This document shows positions 36,575 through 45,989 of a stretch of 64,000 bases of DNA, in pieces. Each line of letters begins with the position of its first letter. Position 1 is the stretch's first letter. The notes below the pieces were generated by a model. That model did no database searches. It was not told the DNA's origin and saw nothing but the letters and a program-made list of their open reading frames with translations. The stretch covers positions 310,001-374,000 of the forward strand of contig CAWAOP010000019.1 of NCBI GenBank assembly GCA_963783505.1. Direction: 5' to 3'. Source of the stretch: BOG-224 sp963783505. GTDB lineage: Bacteria; Acidobacteriota; Terriglobia; Bryobacterales; Bryobacteraceae. The position numbers and the translations under genes were made by a program.

Positions 36575-39500
36575 ATGAGGCCTCGATTCATCGCCCTAGC
36601 CGCGCTCACGGCGCTCACGCTGTCCGCTCAAGTAAGCCGAATCCATGGACCGATCGACACGGGCCGGACTGCCACGGTTAGAGGTCAGGTTCATCCGTAC
36701 GCCCGTTCCGAGTTCGATCAAGGCGTCGTCGAGGCCGCCTTTCCATTGGACGATCTTTCCATCGTGCTGGCTCCTTCGGATCGGCAACAGAAGGACTTAG
36801 AGGCATTTCTTCAAGCATTGCAGGACCCTGCTTCGCCCGATTTCGAGAGGTGGTTGACGCCGGAGCAGTTCGCCAACCGGTTCGGTCCGTCCCCCAGCGA
36901 TTACGCTCAAGTGGTTGGTTGGCTGGAAGCGCAGGGGTTCTCCGTTCACGGCCAGGTTCCGAGCCGCAACTGGATCTCGTTCGGCGGGACGGCCGCCCTG
37001 GCACGCCAGGCTTTCGGCGTGGAAATCCACCGGTATCAGGTGAACGGCCAGACGCACTTCGCCAACTCGAACGACCCCACGGTACCCGAGGCGCTCTCCG
37101 GCCTGGTAGCGGGCTTTCGCGGATTGCACGACTTCTTGCCGCAACCGCAGCACTTAGCGATCCAGCCCAACTACACGTCCGCATCATCCGGAAACCACTA
37201 CTTGGCCCCGGATGACGTCGCGACCATCTACAACGTCGCTCCCCTCTATTCAAAAGGGTACGATGGCACGGGCCAGAAGATCGTAGTGGCCGGCCAAACA
37301 GCCATCGCCCTCTCGGATATCGAGAATTTCCGTTCCATATTCGGCCTGACGGCCAATGACCCCCAACTCGTGCTTGTTGCCGGCTCGCGCAACCCGGGGA
37401 CCGTGAGCGGGGATGAGGGGGAGGCCGATCTCGATCTCGAGTGGCTGGGTGCGGTGGCGCGGAAGGCGACCATCGTCTACGTATATTCCACGAACGTGCT
37501 CGATTCGGTGCAGTACGCCGTCGCCCAGAATCTCGCGCCGGTGATCAGTTACAGCTACGGCGAATGCGAGACCTACGCGTACGGGATCCAGCACCAGCTC
37601 ATTGCGCAGCAGGCCAATGCGCAGGGGATTACGTGGATCGCCGGTTCCGGCGATACCGGGGCGGCGAGTTGCGAGTCCGCGAACGCAACCTCCGCGGTGA
37701 ACGGGCCATCAGTCAGCCTGCCGGCGAGCGTTCCGGAAGTGACGGGAGTTGGCGGGACGCGCTTTCAGGAGGGCAGCGGAACGTATTGGAACGCCTCGAA
37801 CAGCGCGACCCTCGGTTCGGTCCTCTCGTATATTCCTGAAATCGCCTGGAACGATACTCCCAGCGGCGGCGCGATCGAGGCGAGCGGCGGCGGCGCGAGC
37901 GTGGTGTTTTCAAAGCCCTCCTGGCAGGCTGGAACGGGTGTTCCGGCCGATGGAGCGCGCGATGTTCCGGACGTAGCCATGCCGGCCTCGCCGAATCACG
38001 ATGGCGCCATTTTCTGCACCAGCGGTTCGTGCGCCAAGGGTATTGGCGGGGTGACCACCGTTGTGGGCGGTACTTCGCTTTCGGCTCCGCTATTCGCCGG
38101 CATTACCGCCCTTGTGGGCCAGTATCGCGTAGGAACCGGCGCGGCCAGCCAGGTTGGATTGGGTAACGTGAATCCCTCCCTGTATGCTCTGGCCCAGACC
38201 TCATCCGACGTTTTTCATGACATCACGAGTGGAAACAATGTCGTGCCGTGTCGCACGGGTACGACTGGCTGCACCACGGGTTCATTCGGCTTTCAGGCCG
38301 GAGTAGGATACGACCAGGTAACAGGCCTGGGGTCCGTGAACGCTTATAACCTGGCGCAGGAGTATAAGCCGTATACGGCACCCGCGGCCGCGCTGCTCTC
38401 AGTGAGTGTTTCGCCCTCCACTGTGACCGCCGGCAATTCGGCCACGGTGACGGTGAATCTGTCGAGCGGCGCTCCCACAGGGGGCGCGGTCGTGCAGCTT
38501 TCCACCTCGAATAGCGCATTCCCGGTTGCGGCGAGCCTCACAATTCCAGCCGGCCAGAGCGTTGCGAGCGTCAGCGTGAAGGCCGCGAGTGTGACCGCAT
38601 CGGTTTCCGCCACCATAACCGCGACGTACCTGACCGTCAGCAAGACCACGAGCGTGACCGTGGCCCCCGTGGTTCTGCCGTCGCTTGCCTCGGTTTCGGT
38701 GAGCCCGTCCAGCCTGACCGGCGGCTCGGCGGCGGTGGTCTCCATCACGCTGAGCAGCGCGGCTCCTGCGGGCGGGGTAGCGGTCGCATTAAGCAGCTCA
38801 AACACGGCTTTCCCGGTTCCGTCTTCCGCGACGGTTGCAGCCGGACAGTCGTCCGTGAGCTTGTCCGTCACTACCAAGGCGGTTACGGCGACTGCGAGCG
38901 TCACCGTGACCGCAACGTATCAAAGCGTCAGCAAGACGGCCAACGCCACGCTGACGGTGGCTCCGGTGGCAGCGCTCAATTCGGTGACGATCACGCCAAC
39001 GACGCTTGTTGGAGGTGGATCGGCCGTCGTGACGGTTGCGCTCACCGCCTCGGCTCCGAGCGGCGGCGCATCGGTCGCTCTCATCAGCAACAGCGCGGCC
39101 TTCCCGGTTCCGGCGAGCGTCACCGTACCCGCGGGCCAGTCTTTGACCAGCGTTTCCATCGTTACCAAGGCGGTTACGGCGATTGCGAACGTCACCGTGA
39201 CCGCGACGTATCAAAGCATCATTAAGACGGCGAGCGTAACGCTGACGGTGGCTCCGGTGGCAGCGCTCAATTCGGTGACGATCACGCCAACGACGCTCGT
39301 TGGAGGTGGATCGGCCACAGTGACGGTTGCGCTCACCGCATCGGCTCCGACCGGCGGCGCGTCGGTCGCTCTCGGCAGCAACAGCGCAGCCCTCCCGGTT
39401 CCGGCGAGCGTCACCGTACCCGCGGGCCAATCTTTGGCCAGTGTCTCGATCACCACCAGCGCAGTGACGGCGACTGCGAGCGTTACGGTGACCGCGACGT

Positions 39501-40147
39501 ATCTGAGCGTTAGCAAGACGGCCAACGCCACGCTGACGGTGGCTCCTGTGGCTGCCATTAGTTCCATCACGGTCAGTCCCGCGACCCTCGCAGGCGGCGC
39601 ATCGGCTACGGTGACCGTTGCGCTTACCGCCTCGGCTCCGACCGGCGGCGCGTCCGTAGCGCTAAACAGCAATAGCTCCGCCTTCCCGGTTCCCGCAAGC
39701 GTGAGTGTTCCAGCCGGCCGCACTTCCGCATCAGTCACGGTGCAAAGCGCGGCGGTCAGCGCTTCCACCACAGTGACGGTTACCGCGACCTACGGTTCCG
39801 GAAGCAAGACTGCAACGGTGACGGTGAACCCCGTAACTCTGCCGAAGGTCACGAGCGTGTCGATCGCTCCCGCATCGGTGGCAGGCGGCGCTCAGGCGAC
39901 ATTCACCATCGTCCTCAGCGGCCCGGCTCCGCCGGGCGGCGCTTCCATCGCGCTCGCCACTAGCAATGCGGCGGCTTTCCCGCTACCCTCGCCGGTTACG
40001 ATGCCGGCAGGGTACAGCAGCGGTTACCTGACGGTGGTAACAGGGAACGTCACCGCCTCGACAGTGGTGACCGCTACAGCCTCATACAACTCTTCGAGCA
40101 AGACTGCGACGGTCACGGTGACGCCGGCCACGGCAAAATCCCACTAG
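36575..40147 (+). CDS. Sedolisin (S53) serine-carboxyl protease with six Ig-like repeats
   Basis: 1190 residues, intact. Signal peptide (residues 1-18), pro-kumamolisin activation domain (about 40-185), then the S53 domain: Glu/Asp pair in DEGEADLDLEW (about 280-290), GTSLSAPLFAGI with the catalytic serine near 499, and the calcium-site end YDQVTGLGSVNAYNL. From residue about 603 to the end are six tandem Ig-like units of about 95 residues, each ending VTVTATY...SKT. These enzymes are acid-active secreted proteases; the tail probably binds a surface or polymer. The next gene is a paralogue. Confidence 0.9.
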   Translation: MRPRFIALAALTALTLSAQVSRIHGPIDTGRTATVRGQVHPYARSEFDQGVVEAAFPLDDLSIVLAPSDRQQKDLEAFLQALQDPASPDFERWLTPEQFANRFGPSPSDYAQVVGWLEAQGFSVHGQVPSRNWISFGGTAALARQAFGVEIHRYQVNGQTHFANSNDPTVPEALSGLVAGFRGLHDFLPQPQHLAIQPNYTSASSGNHYLAPDDVATIYNVAPLYSKGYDGTGQKIVVAGQTAIALSDIENFRSIFGLTANDPQLVLVAGSRNPGTVSGDEGEADLDLEWLGAVARKATIVYVYSTNVLDSVQYAVAQNLAPVISYSYGECETYAYGIQHQLIAQQANAQGITWIAGSGDTGAASCESANATSAVNGPSVSLPASVPEVTGVGGTRFQEGSGTYWNASNSATLGSVLSYIPEIAWNDTPSGGAIEASGGGASVVFSKPSWQAGTGVPADGARDVPDVAMPASPNHDGAIFCTSGSCAKGIGGVTTVVGGTSLSAPLFAGITALVGQYRVGTGAASQVGLGNVNPSLYALAQTSSDVFHDITSGNNVVPCRTGTTGCTTGSFGFQAGVGYDQVTGLGSVNAYNLAQEYKPYTAPAAALLSVSVSPSTVTAGNSATVTVNLSSGAPTGGAVVQLSTSNSAFPVAASLTIPAGQSVASVSVKAASVTASVSATITATYLTVSKTTSVTVAPVVLPSLASVSVSPSSLTGGSAAVVSITLSSAAPAGGVAVALSSSNTAFPVPSSATVAAGQSSVSLSVTTKAVTATASVTVTATYQSVSKTANATLTVAPVAALNSVTITPTTLVGGGSAVVTVALTASAPSGGASVALISNSAAFPVPASVTVPAGQSLTSVSIVTKAVTAIANVTVTATYQSIIKTASVTLTVAPVAALNSVTITPTTLVGGGSATVTVALTASAPTGGASVALGSNSAALPVPASVTVPAGQSLASVSITTSAVTATASVTVTATYLSVSKTANATLTVAPVAAISSITVSPATLAGGASATVTVALTASAPTGGASVALNSNSSAFPVPASVSVPAGRTSASVTVQSAAVSASTTVTVTATYGSGSKTATVTVNPVTLPKVTSVSIAPASVAGGAQATFTIVLSGPAPPGGASIALATSNAAAFPLPSPVTMPAGYSSGYLTVVTGNVTASTVVTATASYNSSSKTATVTVTPATAKSH
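38392..40120 (+). repeat. Six tandem Ig-like coding repeats of sedolisin 1
   Basis: Units of about 288 bp. Two adjacent ones (from about 38980 and 39268) are almost identical at DNA level, sharing GTGACGATCACGCCAACGAC. The others are diverged to a similar protein pattern. Recent internal duplication of one unit is therefore likely. Confidence 0.75.
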
Positions 40148-40653
40148 CGGACTGCGGCTTTACTGACACGGACTTTCGGTTCATCTCCGCACTTCCTAGT
40201 GCGCCTGTGGAGCGAGCCTCCGGCTTGCCACGTCGGCGATTTGTACCGACGTTTGGCGCTCGATGCCGGCAAGAAAGCCGGCATGGCAGGCGTGGACGCC
40301 CACTCCACGGCGCGCTGGATAATCGTTACTCTGCTTGCCGAGATTGGTGGCGAGTCCATTCGACCGCCGCCGGTGTGCGGGTAATATCGCGAAATGATCG
40401 GGGATCCGTGCGTTGAGCGCGGACGCCGCGCGACAATTCACGGACGCGGCCGGCCGGGATGCTGTAGGCACATTGCGGCCAAGCTGTGTTTTGGCGCCAA
40501 AAGCGGATCCCCTCCTGAGCGCTACTAACACAGAAATGGGAAGAGTCAATCTAGAGCGCTACCGGTACTTCTAGTCCCCGTTCTCTTCTAGGCGCCGGGC
40601 AGAAAGGGCTTGAAGCCGAAACATCGATGGTAGGATGTTGCTGGGTACATGCA
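40148..40653. other. 506-bp intergenic region with a hairpin element (40207-40313)
   Basis: Inside are perfect stems ACGTCGG/CCGACGT (40230-40252, 9-nt loop) and ATGCCGGC/GCCGGCAT (40263-40284, 6-nt loop) and GTGGacgcCCAC. The left side starts GTGGAGCGAGCC. It resembles the stacked-hairpin element at 11017-11130 in design but not in sequence. No gene is seen in the rest of the gap. Confidence 0.55.
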
Positions 40654-43600
40654 ATGATGCCTCGATTTGTCGCCGTCGCAGCGCTTTCGGCCCTCGCGCT
40701 GTCAGCTCAGATAAACAGAATTAACGGTCCGATTAATACGGACCGGACGGTCACCGTCCGGGGGCAAATTCACCCGTACGCGCGTTCGGAATTCGACCAG
40801 GGAGCCGTCGAGGCCGCTTTCCCTTTGAACGATCTTTCGGTTGTTTTGGCTCCTTCGGCTCAACAGCAGAACGACCTGGAGGCATTCCTTCAAAGGCTGC
40901 AGGACCCGGCTTCGCCAGACTATCATCAGTGGGTGACGCCCGAGCAGTTCGCCAACCGGTTCGGTCCGTCGCCCAGCGATTACGAACGGGTGGTGAGCTG
41001 GCTGGAATCGCAGGGCTTCGCCATTCACACGCAGGTCCCCAGCCGCAACTGGATCGCGTTCGGCGGGACGGCCGCCCTGGCGCGCCAGGCTTTTGGAGTG
41101 GAAATTCACCGCTACCAGGTGGACGGGGAACCGCACTTCGCCAATTCGAACGATCCCACCGTGCCCGAGGCGCTTTCGGGACTCGTCGCGGGCTTCCGTG
41201 GACTTCACGACTTCCTGCCGCGCGCCCAACACGCATTGGTTCAGCCCAATTACACGACCTCGAGCGGAACTCACTACCTCGCCCCCAATGATGTCGCAAC
41301 CATCTACAACATTGCTCCCCTCTATTCAAAAGGGTACGATGGCACGGGCCAGAAGATCGTCGTCGCCGGCCAGTCCGACGTCGCTCTATCGGACATCGAG
41401 AACTTTCGTTCGATGTTCGGCCTTACCGCCAACGATCCGCAACTGCTTCTGGTCCCTGGCACATCCGACCCCGGGACTGTGAGCGCCGATCAGCAGGAAG
41501 CGGATCTCGATATCGAGTGGCTGGGCGCGGTGGCGCGGAAGGCGACCGTCATCTACGTGTACTCCACCAACGTGCTCAATTCGACGCAGTACGCAGTTGC
41601 GCAGAATCTCGCGCCGGTGATCAGCTACAGCTACGGCGAATGCGAAACGCCCACTTACGGGAGCCAGCACCAGGCCATCGCGCAGCAAGCCAATGCCGAG
41701 GGAATTACGTGGATCGCAGGCTCGGGCGACACGGGAGCGGCGGGCTGCGATGCGAACGGCGCAACGATAGCCGTGAACGGGCCGTCGGTCAGCCTGCCGG
41801 CGAGCGTTCCGGAGGTGACGGGGGTCGGCGGGACGCGCTTTCAGGAGGGCACTGGGACCTATTGGAACGCCACCAACACATCGACCTATGGCTCCGCCAT
41901 TTCGTATATCCCCGAAATCGCCTGGAACGATACCACCAGCGGCGGCCGGATCGAGGCGAGCGGCGGCGGGCCAAGCGCGGTTTTTGCAAAACCAACCTGG
42001 CAAGCCGCAATCGGCGTTCCGGGCGATAGCGCGCGCGACGTGCCGGACATAGCGATGCAATCTTCGCCGAACCACGACGCGGCGATATACTGCACCGGAG
42101 GCTCGTGCGCGAACGGCATAAGCGGGGTCACGACGCTCATTGGCGGAACCTCGCTTTCGGCTCCGCTCTTCGCGGGAATTACGTCTATTGTGGGCGAGTA
42201 CCGAGTGGGGACCGGCGCGGCGAGCCAGGTTGGATTGGGGAACATGAATCCTTCGCTGTACGCCTTGGCCCAAACCTCTACGGACGTTTTCCACGATGTG
42301 ACCAGCGGGAACAACGTCGTGGCGTGCCAGACGGGCACTTCCGGCTGCACCACGGGCTCGTTCGGCTACCAGGCCGGCGTAGGTTACGACCTGGTGACGG
42401 GCTTGGGATCGGTAAACGCGTACAACCTGGCGCAAGAGTACAAGACCTATACGGCGCCCACGGCGGCGCTGCTTGCGGTAAGCGTCTCGCCTTCCACCGT
42501 GACCTCGGGCAATAAGGCGACGGTGACAGTGAATCTTTCGAGCGGCGCGCCCACGGGCGGCGCGGTCGTCCAGCTTTCCACCTCGAATAGCGCATTCCCG
42601 ATTCCGGCAAGCCTCACGATCGCCGCCGGCCAAAGCGCCGGGAGCATCGGCGTGCAGGCCGCAAACGTAGCGGCCTCCACTCCGGCTACGATCACCGCGA
42701 CCTATCTGAGCGTCAGCAAGACCACGAGCGTTACCGTCTCTCCGTCAACTCCCGCGGCCGCGCTCAGTTCGGTTACGATCAGCCCAACTTCGCTTACTGG
42801 CGGCTCCTCGGCCACGCTTACAGTTGCGCTCACAGCCGCGGCTCCCACGGGCGGCGCGGCGGTTACGTTGAGCAGTAACGGCACGGCGTTTCCGGTTCCG
42901 GCAAGCGTAAGCGTGGCCGCGGGCCAGACGTCCGTGAGCGTCTCCGTCACGACGAAGGCCGTCACGGCGGCCACAAGCGTCACGGTCACCGCGACTTATC
43001 TGAGCGTCGGTAAGACGGCCAGCGTTACGCTGTCTGCGCCCGCAGCCGCGCTCAGTTCGGCGACGATTAGCCCAGCCTCGCTCACCGGTGGAACCTCCGC
43101 GACGCTTACAGTTGCGCTAACAGTCGCGGCGCCGACGGGCGGCGCGGCGGTTACGTTGAGCAGTAACAGCACGGCGTTCCCGGTTCCAGCAAGCGTAACG
43201 GTAGCCGCGGGCCAGACGTCCGCGAGCGTCTCCGTCACGACGAAGGCCGTCACGGCGGCCACAAGCGTCACGGTCACCGCGACTTATCTGAGCGTCGGCA
43301 AGACGGCCAGCGTTACGCTGACTGCGCCCGCGGCCGCGCTCAGTTCGGCGACGATCAGCCCAACGTCGCTCACCGGCGGCTCCTCCGCGACGCTTACAGT
43401 TGCGCTAACAGTCGCGGCGCCGACGGGCGGGGCCGTCGTTACGTTGAATAGTAACAGCACTGCGTTCCCGGTTCCAGCCAGCCTAACCGTGGCCGCCGGA
43501 AGCACTAGCGCATCCGCGGCGGTGCAAACCACGGCGGTGAGCGCTTCGACCTCTGTAACCGTCACGGCGGCCTATGCAGCCGTAAGCAAAACAGCTACGG

Positions 43601-43914
43601 CCACGCTGACGCCCCCGCCGCTTCCGACGGTTTCCAGCGTAACCATCTCGCCCACCTCGCTCGTGAGCGGTTCATCGGCGACCGTCACCATCACCCTGAG
43701 TGGAGCGGCCCCATCGGGCGGCGCTTCCGTCACGCTGACAACAAGCAACTCGACGGCGTTCCCGTTGCCCTCGTCTATCGCGATTGCGGCGGGGTCAACC
43801 AGCGGAACGCTAACGGTCAAAGCGGGGACCGTCACGGCGAACACTACAGTCACTGCGACAGCTTCGTACAACTCGTCCAGCAAGAGCGCGACCGTGGCGG
43901 TGACGAAGAAATAG
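40654..43914 (+). CDS. Sedolisin (S53) serine-carboxyl protease with five Ig-like repeats
   Basis: About 1086 residues, intact, from ATG 40654 (ATG 40627 is possible but would put a poor extension before the signal peptide AVAALSALALSAQ). Pro-domain and S53 domain follow the pattern of the gene before it: EADLDIEWLGAVA, GTSLSAPLFAGI and YDLVTGLGSVNAYNL. The tail has five Ig-like units instead of six, with units 2-4 nearly identical in DNA. A clear tandem duplicate of the 36575 gene that has since diverged. Confidence 0.9.
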   Translation: MMPRFVAVAALSALALSAQINRINGPINTDRTVTVRGQIHPYARSEFDQGAVEAAFPLNDLSVVLAPSAQQQNDLEAFLQRLQDPASPDYHQWVTPEQFANRFGPSPSDYERVVSWLESQGFAIHTQVPSRNWIAFGGTAALARQAFGVEIHRYQVDGEPHFANSNDPTVPEALSGLVAGFRGLHDFLPRAQHALVQPNYTTSSGTHYLAPNDVATIYNIAPLYSKGYDGTGQKIVVAGQSDVALSDIENFRSMFGLTANDPQLLLVPGTSDPGTVSADQQEADLDIEWLGAVARKATVIYVYSTNVLNSTQYAVAQNLAPVISYSYGECETPTYGSQHQAIAQQANAEGITWIAGSGDTGAAGCDANGATIAVNGPSVSLPASVPEVTGVGGTRFQEGTGTYWNATNTSTYGSAISYIPEIAWNDTTSGGRIEASGGGPSAVFAKPTWQAAIGVPGDSARDVPDIAMQSSPNHDAAIYCTGGSCANGISGVTTLIGGTSLSAPLFAGITSIVGEYRVGTGAASQVGLGNMNPSLYALAQTSTDVFHDVTSGNNVVACQTGTSGCTTGSFGYQAGVGYDLVTGLGSVNAYNLAQEYKTYTAPTAALLAVSVSPSTVTSGNKATVTVNLSSGAPTGGAVVQLSTSNSAFPIPASLTIAAGQSAGSIGVQAANVAASTPATITATYLSVSKTTSVTVSPSTPAAALSSVTISPTSLTGGSSATLTVALTAAAPTGGAAVTLSSNGTAFPVPASVSVAAGQTSVSVSVTTKAVTAATSVTVTATYLSVGKTASVTLSAPAAALSSATISPASLTGGTSATLTVALTVAAPTGGAAVTLSSNSTAFPVPASVTVAAGQTSASVSVTTKAVTAATSVTVTATYLSVGKTASVTLTAPAAALSSATISPTSLTGGSSATLTVALTVAAPTGGAVVTLNSNSTAFPVPASLTVAAGSTSASAAVQTTAVSASTSVTVTAAYAAVSKTATATLTPPPLPTVSSVTISPTSLVSGSSATVTITLSGAAPSGGASVTLTTSNSTAFPLPSSIAIAAGSTSGTLTVKAGTVTANTTVTATASYNSSSKSATVAVTKK
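42468..43900 (+). repeat. Five tandem Ig-like coding repeats of sedolisin 2
   Basis: Units of about 280-290 bp. GCGACTTATCTGAGCGTCGG and neighbouring text recur exactly in successive units (for example near 42990 and 43278). Near-identity in DNA shows recent expansion or gene conversion, independent of the one in sedolisin 1 because the duplicated unit differs. Confidence 0.75.
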
Positions 43915-43926
43915 GGCGTTCGAAAA

Positions 43927-43949
43927 CGCGTTCCGGCGACGCCAGAATA
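43927..43949. repeat. 23-bp word, copy 1 (CGCGTTCCGGCG...AGAATA)
   Basis: An exact 23-bp match with 50257-50279. This copy sits just after the stop of sedolisin 2 and before the convergent cysteine synthase. The flanks differ. Confidence 0.5.
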
Positions 43950-44001
43950 GCGAGCAGGGCGAATTCGGAAGATTGCGTCTTCGGGTTTTCCTTCGGCAAG
44001 G

Positions 44002-44985
44002 TTAACTGGCGACCTCCTGACATGCGGGCGCCATACTCATACGCCGGTCAGCCGCGAAGGGCCGAAACAGTTCAGTTGTGAAGTATCGTTCCATCCGGTC
44101 GGGGAAGACCGTGACGATCTTCGCGGGCCATACGCTCTTGGCCGCCATCATGGCCGCACGGTAGTTAAGGCCCGAACTAGGTCCGACTGGAAACCCCAGC
44201 CGAATCAGTTCGCGCGTGGTTTCGAGCGCCTCATCGCCGGGAACATCGACAGTCGTGACGCTCGGAAAATCGGACTCCCGGAAAATCGTGGAGGCGCATT
44301 CCATCACGCCGGGAATGCGGCAACTGAAGCTACAGCATTCATGGTCTCTCTCCGTCCACAAGTCCACCGGACGCGCCAGAAATGCCCGCTGAACGTGGCG
44401 TTCGGCGTCGCATCCGCGCATCAGACCGACCAGAGTCCCGCCTGTTCCCACGCCGCTCACAACCGCATTGACCAGGTGGCCTGGAATCTGTTCCACTATC
44501 TCGCGCGCGGTGCCGAACTGGTGCGCCTCCGCGTTCTCCGGGTTTGAAAACTGGCGCGGAAGGAACGCTCCGGTTTCCCGTGCGAGGGCTTCCGCCGCGG
44601 CGATGCACCCGAGGATCCCGGCGTCCTTGGGGGCGAAGTGGACGATTCCTCCATAGGCGCGGATCATCAGCGCCCTCTCATTACTTACGCCCTCGGGCAG
44701 CACCGCCGTGAACTTAAGGCCGAGTTGAGCGCATACGAGCGACATGGAGATGCTGGTGGAGCCGCTCGAAGCTTCGATCACAGCTCCGCCCGGCTTCACT
44801 TGACCCCTCCGGCAGGCGTTTCCGAGAATATGCCAGGCGATCCGGTCCTTCGTAGAGCCGCTGGGATTGAGGAACTCGAGCTTGCACCATATCACCGGCT
44901 CGCTGGCGGACAACCGTATCGGCACAAGCGGCGTGGCCGGCGCTCCTGTTGGGTAGCGGCTTATCGTATTGATCGTCAAGTCCAC
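44002..44985 (-). CDS. PLP-dependent cysteine synthase-like enzyme
   Basis: 327 residues, intact. Fold-type II PLP enzyme: the Schiff-base lysine is in NPSGSTKDRIAW, followed by EASSGSTSISMS, the phosphate-binding SGVGTGGTLVG and the C-terminal VGPSSGLNYRAA. It would join O-acetylserine (or a related ester) and sulfide to make cysteine. It is the last gene of an operon with a NifX/NafY-like protein 21 bp upstream, so sulfur for Fe-S or cofactor assembly is a possible role. Confidence 0.85.
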   Translation of the reverse strand: MDLTINTISRYPTGAPATPLVPIRLSASEPVIWCKLEFLNPSGSTKDRIAWHILGNACRRGQVKPGGAVIEASSGSTSISMSLVCAQLGLKFTAVLPEGVSNERALMIRAYGGIVHFAPKDAGILGCIAAAEALARETGAFLPRQFSNPENAEAHQFGTAREIVEQIPGHLVNAVVSGVGTGGTLVGLMRGCDAERHVQRAFLARPVDLWTERDHECCSFSCRIPGVMECASTIFRESDFPSVTTVDVPGDEALETTRELIRLGFPVGPSSGLNYRAAMMAAKSVWPAKIVTVFPDRMERYFTTELFRPFAADRRMSMAPACQEVAS

Positions 44986-45006
44986 GGCATTTCTCCGACT
45001 GGCTCT

Positions 45007-45399
45007 TCAGTGGGCGCAGCGGCAGAAACCCTTACCGGTGGCGACCATCGTACCGGCGAGAAAGGCCGCAACGGCTTCCCCCGCCGGGCCGGGCGTCGTC
45101 GTCGCGATCTCGGCGATTCCTGCGGCCTTGAAAGCATCTGCAGCGCGTCCGCCCATCCCTGCGCAGATTACTACGTCGCAGTCGCGCAGTGACGCCACGA
45201 TACTGTCGTGGTTGTGGGACCTGCTGTCGCCAGCCTCGTCGCCACAAACGCCGGCCTCGTGCGAGTGATTTTGAGCGTTTGCTCTCACCTCGCTGCCCTT
45301 GATTCTTCCGTCCTCGATCTCGAATACCAGGAACCCGGCGCTCCGCCCGAAGTGGGGTGAAATCGTCGCGCCGTCGTTGGTGGGAATCGCAATTCTCAT
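45007..45399 (-). CDS. NifX/NafY-like (dinitrogenase FeMo-cofactor-binding family) protein
   Basis: 130 residues from ATG 45399: MRIAIPTNDGATISPHFGRS is the family start, followed by FLVFEIEDGRIKG, a His/Cys-rich insert (NHSHEAGVCG, SHNHDSI), DCDVVICAGMGGRAADAFK and a C-terminus ending CRCAH. The family binds iron-molybdenum or Fe-S cofactors and also occurs widely outside nitrogen fixers. No nif genes are in the window. It lies between the ferritin-like gene and cysteine synthase on one strand. Confidence 0.85.
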   Translation of the reverse strand: MRIAIPTNDGATISPHFGRSAGFLVFEIEDGRIKGSEVRANAQNHSHEAGVCGDEAGDSRSHNHDSIVASLRDCDVVICAGMGGRAADAFKAAGIAEIATTTPGPAGEAVAAFLAGTMVATGKGFCRCAH

Positions 45400-45422
45400 C
45401 TTCTGTATCCCTGCTTTCTTCT

Positions 45423-45953
45423 TCAGCTCAACTGAGTGGGCCTCTCCGCCGCAGCCGCTACAAGCGCCGCATGTTCCAGGTGCGCTCGTTTCGTAGCAAT
45501 GATGTCCCTGAAGACCTCTCGTAACCGAGGCATGCCGCACCGCTTCGCCATGGCCAGGCGCCGCTTGTAATGGAGGAGAAGTCTCTGCGCCTCGGCCACG
45601 GAATGTTCGATGGAACCGGCGATCCACGAGGTCTCGCGCCACCGCTGGCGCCCCGCTGGGGGGTGGCCCCCAAGCGCGATCACTTCCGCGGCGAGCGCGG
45701 TAGCGTTGGATTGGGACGACGCCGCACAGCGGACGATCTGCCGCAGAAAGCGCCCGTATGGCCGCGCGATGGCGCTTGCCCGCCGCATACACTCGTCGGC
45801 CATGCGGATTTCAGATTGAATGTCGGAGTTCAGCGCGGCGATCACGCGCGCGATCCTCGCTTTGTTCTTGCACGTCATCGGCGTAAATGCTCTCCACGAG
45901 CTCCTCGGCATCCGCGCCGCGCGCCGCTCCACCGCCCGGCGGGAGCCGCGCAT
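45423..45953 (-). CDS. Ferritin-like four-helix protein
   Basis: 176 residues; ATG 45878 (MTCKNKARIARV) is an alternative start, and the first 25 residues look atypical. Helices carry acidic/His residues spaced as in ferritin-like proteins: NSDIQSEIRMADECM, ATALAAEVIALGGHPP, GSIEHSVAEAQRLLLHY and KRAHLEHAALVAAAAE. Such proteins bind a di-iron centre or act as stress proteins; I cannot name a subfamily. It sits between the PadR-like regulator (36 bp) and the NifX-like gene (23 bp). Confidence 0.6.
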   Translation of the reverse strand: MRGSRRAVERRAARMPRSSWRAFTPMTCKNKARIARVIAALNSDIQSEIRMADECMRRASAIARPYGRFLRQIVRCAASSQSNATALAAEVIALGGHPPAGRQRWRETSWIAGSIEHSVAEAQRLLLHYKRRLAMAKRCGMPRLREVFRDIIATKRAHLEHAALVAAAAERPTQLS

Positions 45954-45989
45954 GGCCCCCGGAATTGGCAGGATAGCAGGCGGCGCCGC

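Noticed and set aside
38392..43900. Long direct repeats in the sedolisin genes as a possible mobile element
   Set aside because: They are in-frame Ig-like protein repeats, and the flanks carry no transposase or inverted ends.
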